34,826 nucleotides of DNA, from positions 1-34,826 of the forward strand of contig JAJJLU010003735.1 in NCBI GenBank assembly GCA_023807065.1, in the 5' to 3' direction. The number at the start of each line of letters is the position of its first letter. Position 1 is the first letter of the stretch. The notes under the pieces were generated by a model. The model saw nothing but the letters and a program-made list of their open reading frames with translations. It was not told the origin of the DNA and searched no databases. A program made the position numbers and the translations under genes. Shown piece by piece: positions 29,260-34,826 of this stretch. Source of the DNA: Isotricha intestinalis (taxonomy: Eukaryota; Ciliophora; Litostomatea; Vestibuliferida; Isotrichidae).

Positions 29260-30276
29260 TTATTCTTTTTTAAAAATTTTTTCATAATAATTAATGATAT
29301 ATTTTAAATCATTAATAAAGTTTTTAAATTCATTTTCATTATTTGGTACATTTTTAGAATATATATTGTAATAATTTCTTGAAATTTCAAGCATGCCCTG
29401 AACCTCTTTAAATAAAACTTGATTTGTTTTAATATCGGATGAAGCAATATTATTTTCTTGATCATTTTTTTCTTGATGAATTTCAAAAATTTTTTTAAAA
29501 AAAGGATGATTAAAATATTCATTCCACGAAATTCTTTCATTTACATTTTTTTTAAGCATTTTACTCATTAAATCTTGTAATTCTTTATCCTCACATTTTT
29601 TTATTTTTTTATCAGATTCAATTTGTTTTATAATCATCATATCTCTTTTTCCTTCATATGGATATTCTCCAAATAACATATAATAAATTAAAATTCCAAT
29701 ACTCCAAATATCAAATGTTTCATTTGGATTTTCTCCTTTTAAAGTTTCTGGTGGTGTTATTAAATTAAAACTTCTTAATTTTAATTCATCTGTATCTCCT
29801 TCTTTAATACATAAATTCATTCCATCTAATTTAAATATAAATGTATTCAAATTTTCATTGGAAAAAAATATATTTGAAGGTTTTATATTTCTATGAATTA
29901 TTTTTTTTTCTCTTATCATTTTGAAAACTTTATTTAATTGAGATAAAATTGATTGAATATCTCCTGGTGATAAATGATTATTTTTTATTTTAATAAAATC
30001 TTCTAAATTTCCTAAACTATAATCACTAATTATATACATATTATCTTTTGTATTTTTTGTATCAAGTATTTTTACTGTATTTTCTGACTGAAATTGATTC
30101 ATATATTTTAATTCTCTTTCATATATTAACATTTCTTTATCTGAGTTTATGGAAAATTCTTTTATTGAAACTAATTTTTTTGATTTTATACTTTTAGCTT
30201 TATATACTGTTTTATAATCGTTACTTCCTAATATACTTAATTGCTTATAATCAGTTTGCCAAATATTGGATGACAT
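29260..30276 (-). CDS. Protein pseudokinase
   Basis: 338 residues with a complete protein kinase fold (about 10-262) whose catalytic residues are lost. The glycine loop is GSNDYKTV instead of GxGxxGxV. The ATP-anchoring lysine is kept (Lys39 in VSIK), as is a candidate alpha-C glutamate. The HRD motif reads HRN (128-130, IIHRNIKPSN), so the catalytic base is Asn. The DFG position reads G-M-N in ungapped alignment (FKLDGMN). The APE motif is kept as PPE, and FDIWSIGILIYYMLFGEYPYEG is typical. The C-terminal ~75 residues are helical. Such proteins usually act as allosteric partners or scaffolds. Its nearest active relatives look like CAMK or NEK-type kinases, which I cannot separate. It lies 93 nt upstream of PCMT on the same strand. 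Confidence 0.87.
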   Translation of the reverse strand: MSSNIWQTDYKQLSILGSNDYKTVYKAKSIKSKKLVSIKEFSINSDKEMLIYERELKYMNQFQSENTVKILDTKNTKDNMYIISDYSLGNLEDFIKIKNNHLSPGDIQSILSQLNKVFKMIREKKIIHRNIKPSNIFFSNENLNTFIFKLDGMNLCIKEGDTDELKLRSFNLITPPETLKGENPNETFDIWSIGILIYYMLFGEYPYEGKRDMMIIKQIESDKKIKKCEDKELQDLMSKMLKKNVNERISWNEYFNHPFFKKIFEIHQEKNDQENNIASSDIKTNQVLFKEVQGMLEISRNYYNIYSKNVPNNENEFKNFINDLKYIINYYEKIFKKE

Positions 30277-31173
30277 TTTTTTTCTATTTTGAAAAAAAGA
30301 TTTAATGTTTTATATTTTTCATTCAAATGAAAATAAATTTTTTTTAGAATTTTAATAAATAAATATTTTTTTATATAATAAGATTTCAATTAAAAGTGAA
30401 ATAACAAATATATAAATAGGTTTATTTTCATTAAGGAGCAAATAGAAGAAGATTAATATATATTAAAAGAAACCCAAGAAACAATTAATAATATATTTAA
30501 TTTACTTTTTACTTTATCAATGTTATCAGTTTATTCTCAGTATACATTTTAAATAACATTTATTTTTTAATAAGCAACTAAATTTGTTAATGATTGCAAA
30601 TATTCTAAAATCTAAATTAAGAAAAATATCAATTGGTTTATTAAACCGAATTTTCTTTTTTTCTCATTGTTTTTATTTATTTGGAAAAATATTAGAATTC
30701 TAATAAATAAATATAAATCATTTCATTAAAAAAAATACCTAAATTATAATTTATAGGGGATAAAACAGGCAATAATTGAAAATAAAGGATGAAGAATATT
30801 TGAATTTTGGAAAAAATATCAATTTTTTTTAGAGAAAATTTCTTCACTGTACATCTATTTTGAGTAATTACATTTTTATTTATATATTTTGAAGCAAAGT
30901 TTGTGGTCATGAATCAAATTTTTTTATTCAAATATTTCATTATTTTTTATTTTTGAATATTAATTATATTTGACATTTCTGCTTTAAACAGATTCATATT
31001 CATTTTTTTCTGTTGTGTTTTTCTATAAATTACTTTCATTATGAATTAAATTTAACATTAAAAAAAATATTTTTTTTTGTAATGAAATTTATGAATGTAA
31101 ATAATAAATTAATATTAAAGGTTAATCATTCAAACTAATGATATACATTAAAAGGATTTTATAGAAAAATTAT
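30277..31173. other. 0.9-kb intergenic gap
   Basis: Between two minus-strand genes. A minus-strand frame of 72 codons (30692-30910) and an overlapping plus-strand frame with nine stops (30418-30912) both look faintly coding, but neither has a recognisable motif or more openness than A/T-rich DNA can show by chance. No RNA gene or repeat is seen. Confidence 0.45.
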
Positions 31174-31536
31174 TTAAAAATCAGAATCATGATTTTTTAA
31201 TGACTTGACTAAATTCATCAATTTATCTTTATCTTTTTTATTTATTTTTTTGATGCAATTGTCAGTTTCTCTAATAACAAAAACATTTGAAAATTTGGGT
31301 TTAATAAGTTCTTTGAAGAATATATTATGTAGTTTTTCATTTTTTTCTTTTTCTTCATTTTTTTCTTGAATAATTTCTTCACATTTTAAATTTAAGTTTT
31401 TTAGTTTTTCTCTTAATTTAATACATGAATTAAAAGAACTTTGTTTATCATATTTAATCAATGTGTCTCCTATTCTTTTATTATTTATAATAAGTAAAGA
31501 AAATGATATGAGACACAATGAAATGTATTTAATCAT
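31174..31536 (-). CDS. Small secreted or membrane-anchored hypothetical protein
   Basis: 120 residues. A basic start followed by a hydrophobic segment (about 4-18, ISLCLISFSLLII) gives a plausible signal peptide or anchor. The remainder is helical and Lys/Glu-rich (LREKLKNLNLKCEEIIQEKN) with three cysteines at 38, 52 and 94. The acidic/His C-terminus ends HDSDF. No family recognised. The frame is open throughout, begins at the first ATG and ends in TAA. A short protein in A/T-rich DNA carries more risk of being a false gene than the others here. Confidence 0.5.
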   Translation of the reverse strand: MIKYISLCLISFSLLIINNKRIGDTLIKYDKQSSFNSCIKLREKLKNLNLKCEEIIQEKNEEKEKNEKLHNIFFKELIKPKFSNVFVIRETDNCIKKINKKDKDKLMNLVKSLKNHDSDF

Positions 31537-31770
31537 TTAATTTATATTTTTTTTTATTCCTATTTAATATTTTTGTCTATTTATTCTTTTAATAATCATA
31601 TAACTTTGTCGTTTTAAATTTAATTGACAAGTCATAAATTTTATAAATATATTATTTTTATTCTTATATTAAAAATATTTATATTTTAAATTTTAAACAA
31701 TTAAAAAAAATTTACCAAATATATCATATAATTTAATTAATATTAAAAATAATAATTACTCTTTTTGAAT

Positions 31771-32853
31771 TTAAGAAAATAATGACTCAACATCAACTTC
31801 ATGAATTACTTCTTTAACATTTTCATTTTTGTTTTTATCTTTATTTAATTCTTCTTTTTCTTCTGGATTTAAAGCAAATAATTTATCTAATTCACTTAAA
31901 TTTTTCGAATAAGTAGATTTTCTATTATAATTACGCTGGAATTTATTTTTATTCAAATTAAAATATCCTTGTTTAAATTCATTATTAAACATTTTATTAT
32001 TATTATAATAATTTAAACTAACTCTTCTTTGTAATTTTAGATTGTTATGAATATTAGAAAATTGATGATTATAATAATGGTTTTTTTTATCATTAGAATT
32101 TAAGTTATTTGGAAGATTACTTTCATTAAATTTACTATATCTTCTTGAATAAACAGGTCTTGAAGTATCTTTAGAATTTTTCATATGAGTAAAATCGTTT
32201 TTCTCATTATTATTATTATTTGAAGAAAAAATATTATAATTAAAAGGTATTATCATAGTTTTATTTAATTCTTCTAAACATGAATCAATTGTATAAAAAA
32301 TATCTGAATTTTTTTCTAAAACCATTAATTTACTTTTCATTGGAATATTATCTTTATTCATATTTAATTTTATTAAAAAACTATAAATTTCTTGATCATT
32401 ATAAGGTCCATATCCTCTCATTCCAATTAAATACCATTGTCTTTTTTCTTTTTTTTCATAAGGAATTATTTTATTTTCATTAATTATTTTTTTAATATTA
32501 GTTTTAATAATACTTTCTTCAATGTTATCAATATTAAAATCTTTATCAAAAACATCAATTGTTGTAAATTTAACTTTACCAAATAAATCATCAATGTCAA
32601 TTTTTTCAATAATTTGATTTAAATCTTTTTTAATTACATATTTTTCTTTTGGGAATAAATTTTCTTTTAAATTTGTAGTTAATTTTATATTATAAAAACA
32701 TAAGTTTTTATCAAAAGGTTTTAAAGAACATAAATATATTTCTGGTTCTTGAGATTCTACACTATAAACATTTGGATTAGTTCTAAAATCAAAAGGAAAA
32801 ATATCTTTACAAATTGAAGGTGAATATTTACTTAATAAAAATTTGACATCCAT
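31771..32853 (-). CDS. Protein with a GYF-like domain
   Basis: 360 residues. The N-terminal ~130 residues look folded, with Cys, Phe and Pro in non-repetitive order (SPSICKDIFPFDFRTNPNVY). At about 139-197 the stretch RQWYLIGMRGYGPYNDQEIY, followed by SFLIK and MKSKLMVLEKN, fits the start of a GYF domain (W-Y-x-x...G-P-Y/F...E-I/M). GYF domains bind proline-rich peptides, in splicing and in translational repression, and the GYF_2 subtype is widespread. The key Gly-Pro-Tyr and Trp140 are present. The later Gly-Tyr-Phe signature is not obvious, so this is a remote match. The C-terminal half is Asn-rich and basic (YYNNNKMFN), ending in an acidic helix (IHEVDVESLF) that could be a docking peptide. 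Nucleic-acid or mRNP association is possible but inferred. Confidence 0.65.
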   Translation of the reverse strand: MDVKFLLSKYSPSICKDIFPFDFRTNPNVYSVESQEPEIYLCSLKPFDKNLCFYNIKLTTNLKENLFPKEKYVIKKDLNQIIEKIDIDDLFGKVKFTTIDVFDKDFNIDNIEESIIKTNIKKIINENKIIPYEKKEKRQWYLIGMRGYGPYNDQEIYSFLIKLNMNKDNIPMKSKLMVLEKNSDIFYTIDSCLEELNKTMIIPFNYNIFSSNNNNNEKNDFTHMKNSKDTSRPVYSRRYSKFNESNLPNNLNSNDKKNHYYNHQFSNIHNNLKLQRRVSLNYYNNNKMFNNEFKQGYFNLNKNKFQRNYNRKSTYSKNLSELDKLFALNPEEKEELNKDKNKNENVKEVIHEVDVESLFS

Positions 32854-33057
32854 TTTTATAATTTTTTAAACAAATTTTTATTTCATTTATTTATTTATAA
32901 TAATAATTTCTAAATTATATTTTATTTAAATTTTTACATCTCTAGATAAATACTAAAATATAATTAATTTAAATTTAACTTCTAAATTTTATTTTAATAA
33001 AATTATAAAAAGCTATCATTCATATACATATTATAATCCTTTATTAATTTTAAAAAA

Positions 33058-34826
33058 TTAAGCATACTTTACTTTAACATATCCATTTTGCACTAGACCA
33101 ATAAATTTTAAATTAAAATAATCTAAAGTTTTCATATTATTTTCATTAATTCTAATTTTATATGTATCCATACTTTCTTTTGAAGTAAAATCTTTATGCA
33201 TCATTATATATTTTAATAAAAATTCTAAAAATTCTTTTGGTTCAGGAGAACCTCCAAAATCAGATAAATAAGGTTGCATAAATTTAGCAATATATAATTC
33301 ATCATCTTGATAATATATATGATTTTGAATAAATTTAAAAGTAATATCATTTAATTGTTCATCAACTTCTTTTTCGTTAAATATTTTAATTGTTAAATCA
33401 TCTGTATCATATTCAGTTAAATCATTTAATATTAATAAAGGTCTTAAATCGTCAAAATTTGGAAGTAAAGTACATTTTTTATCACTTTGATATACTAATT
33501 TCATATAACTTCCAGGAACAGGCTTATTATTTCTAAAAACAACATGTTTTAATTCTAAATTATTTAAATTGAAATTTTTGAATTTATATGTTATTCCAAT
33601 ATTATATTGGAAATAACTTAATAAGCCTGCCTTTGTTTTATTATTTTTTTGAACTATATTAAAGAAATGATGAATCAACATAATTTGATAAACATTTAAT
33701 AGAAACGCTAAACGAGCTTTATTATTTTCATCATATGGAATTTGGAAAATATCACATTCTTGAAAATAAGAAATTCCTTGTTTAAAATTAATATATCTTT
33801 TATCAGTGGTAATTAAAAAGAATGGATCTTTAATATTTTCACTTTTTGCTAATGATTTTCCTTGTTTTAAAATAAATTGAGATAAAACAAGAAAATCAAA
33901 ATTTTCAGGTTTGTTTTTTTCATCAAAAATAGTATAATAACATATATTAGAATTATCAATATTTCCAGAAATACTTTCAAACATTAAAAGAGAAGATTTA
34001 AAATAATAATTACTTGGATTTTGCATCATTTCTTCAACATATTTTTCAACTTCTTCTTCATTTTGAATATCTTTAATATTATAAGAAAGAGGAACAAGAG
34101 CACCACTCATTAAAATTTGTTTTAATAAATTATTTATAGATTCTTCTTTATAAGATAAATTTTCATTTTCCCATTCTTTTATTTTATCAAAACTTTCTAA
34201 TAAAGCATCTCCTCTTTTAGCTTCATTAATAGTATTACTGAAATAACCTGGTTTATAAGAACAAGATAAAGAATAAGAACATAAAGTACTTGCATCAGAT
34301 ATTATATTAAATTGTTCGTCAGTAAATAACTTTAAAAATAAATAACAGGGTTTAACATCTTTTTCTAAATCTTTAATCCCTTCAAATCCTTTAACATCTT
34401 CCCAATTATATTTCTTAATAATTTGAGTGACTTTTTCATATACAAAATCTAATTTTAATATATCATTTAAATTAGCTCTTCTTTTAGGATCTTTTTTAAG
34501 CATAATACTAATTAAATATTTTAAATAAGGATCAGCTCCTTCAGGTAAAGGAGGATATTTAGTAGTAAAAACAAGTTGAAATAATTCTTGAGAATATAAA
34601 TTAGGATCATGCCAAGGTAAACTTAAAGTTACCATTTCATATAAAACAACACCTAAAGACCATATATCAACATTATAATCATATCTTTTTTTTCCTGCTG
34701 CTATTTAGGACTTACATAATATGGTGTTCCACATAATGTTAATGAACCTATTACACCATCAATTTGTCTACTTATACCTAAATCACTTAATTTTGCAATA
34801 ATATAATTTTCACCATTTATTGTTTC
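33058..34826 (-). CDS. Protein kinase-DUF547 fusion, partial at the right edge, with a frame break
   Basis: The gene enters from beyond the window. The first 41 codons (34826-34704) hold the kinase motifs AKLSDLGISRQ (DLG for DFG) and LCGTPYYVSPK. The next codon is TAG (34703-34701), and the reading then continues in another frame from 34701 as AAGKKRYDYNVDIWSLGVVL, matching the kinase sequence that should follow. The main downstream frame (ATG at 34635) finishes the C-lobe (PWHDPN, DPKRRANLNDILKLDF), then a ~180-residue helical linker. A DUF547 domain follows, at about residues 250-460 of that frame, with its signature LAFLLNVYQIMLIHHFFN. A single missing A in the AAA before TAG would explain the break. 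DUF547 has no settled function. NEK-like kinase class is a guess. Confidence 0.8.

Noticed and set aside
30692..30910. Minus-strand 72-codon frame
   Set aside because: No domain, signal or neighbour support; length is within chance for this composition.
30418..30912. Plus-strand frame of 164 codons with recurring TAA that would read sensibly if TAA meant Gln
   Set aside because: Nine stops in 164 codons is fewer than the ~16 expected by chance but not decisive. All intact genes end in TAA, and no motif is seen, so neither an alternative code nor a gene is supported.
34701..34715. 15-nt GTAAGT...TAG segment as a Stentor-like intron
   Set aside because: Its removal leaves the frame wrong and deletes conserved kinase residues.
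1..34826. CRISPR arrays, tRNA or rRNA genes, transposons, telomere repeats
   Set aside because: I looked for spaced repeats, GC-rich cloverleaf-sized segments, transposase motifs and telomere-like ends and saw none. The only GC-rich segment is PCMT coding sequence.

Overview
The window is very A+T-rich nuclear DNA from a microbial eukaryote. The genes are monocistronic, lie on both strands and are closely packed, with short A/T-rich gaps. Introns are rare and tiny (GT...AG, 26 to 44 nt). The standard genetic code fits: nearly every gene ends in TAA, TGG encodes the conserved tryptophans, and no intact gene contains an in-frame TAA, TAG or TGA. Starts usually sit in an A-rich context. My best guess is a standard-code ciliate of the litostome or rumen-ciliate type, because of the tiny introns, an interrupted cyclic-nucleotide-binding protein, kinase-like proteins and a bacterial-type peptidoglycan hydrolase. 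No cilium-specific gene is visible, so anaerobic fungi or an AT-rich amoeba are not excluded.

Layout. 0.1-4.7 kb: a TPR protein (-), an Asn-rich protein (+) and a long charged coiled-coil protein (-). 5.3-12 kb, plus strand: an NlpC/P60 hydrolase, a large RasGAP-VPS9 protein with one 28-nt intron, a seven-helix receptor-like protein and a basic unknown. 12.1-17.5 kb, minus strand: an acidic coiled-coil protein, an aldo/keto reductase and a paraoxonase-like secreted protein. 17.6-20.3 kb, plus strand: a protein built on 13 tandem 16-residue units and a four-helix membrane protein. 20.7-23.2 kb (-): a protein whose cyclic-nucleotide-binding domain is split by an insertion. 23.6-25.7 kb (+): a decayed gene. 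25.8-27.4 kb (+): a calmodulin-like EF-hand protein and a three-exon coiled-coil protein. 28.4-34.8 kb, minus strand: protein-isoaspartate methyltransferase (one 44-nt intron), a pseudokinase, a small secreted protein, a GYF-like protein, and a kinase-DUF547 protein that runs off the right edge and carries a frame break.

The genes do not form one pathway. Several are signalling parts: Ras/Rab regulation, cNMP binding, Ca2+ binding, kinase and pseudokinase, and a 7TM receptor. Others handle outside material or repair (NlpC/P60, paraoxonase-like, PCMT). The most unusual spots are a sharply bounded GC-rich island making up most of PCMT exon 1, the 16-residue helical repeat array, the long decayed gene between intact neighbours, and kinase-like, RasGAP and EF-hand domains that have lost key residues.
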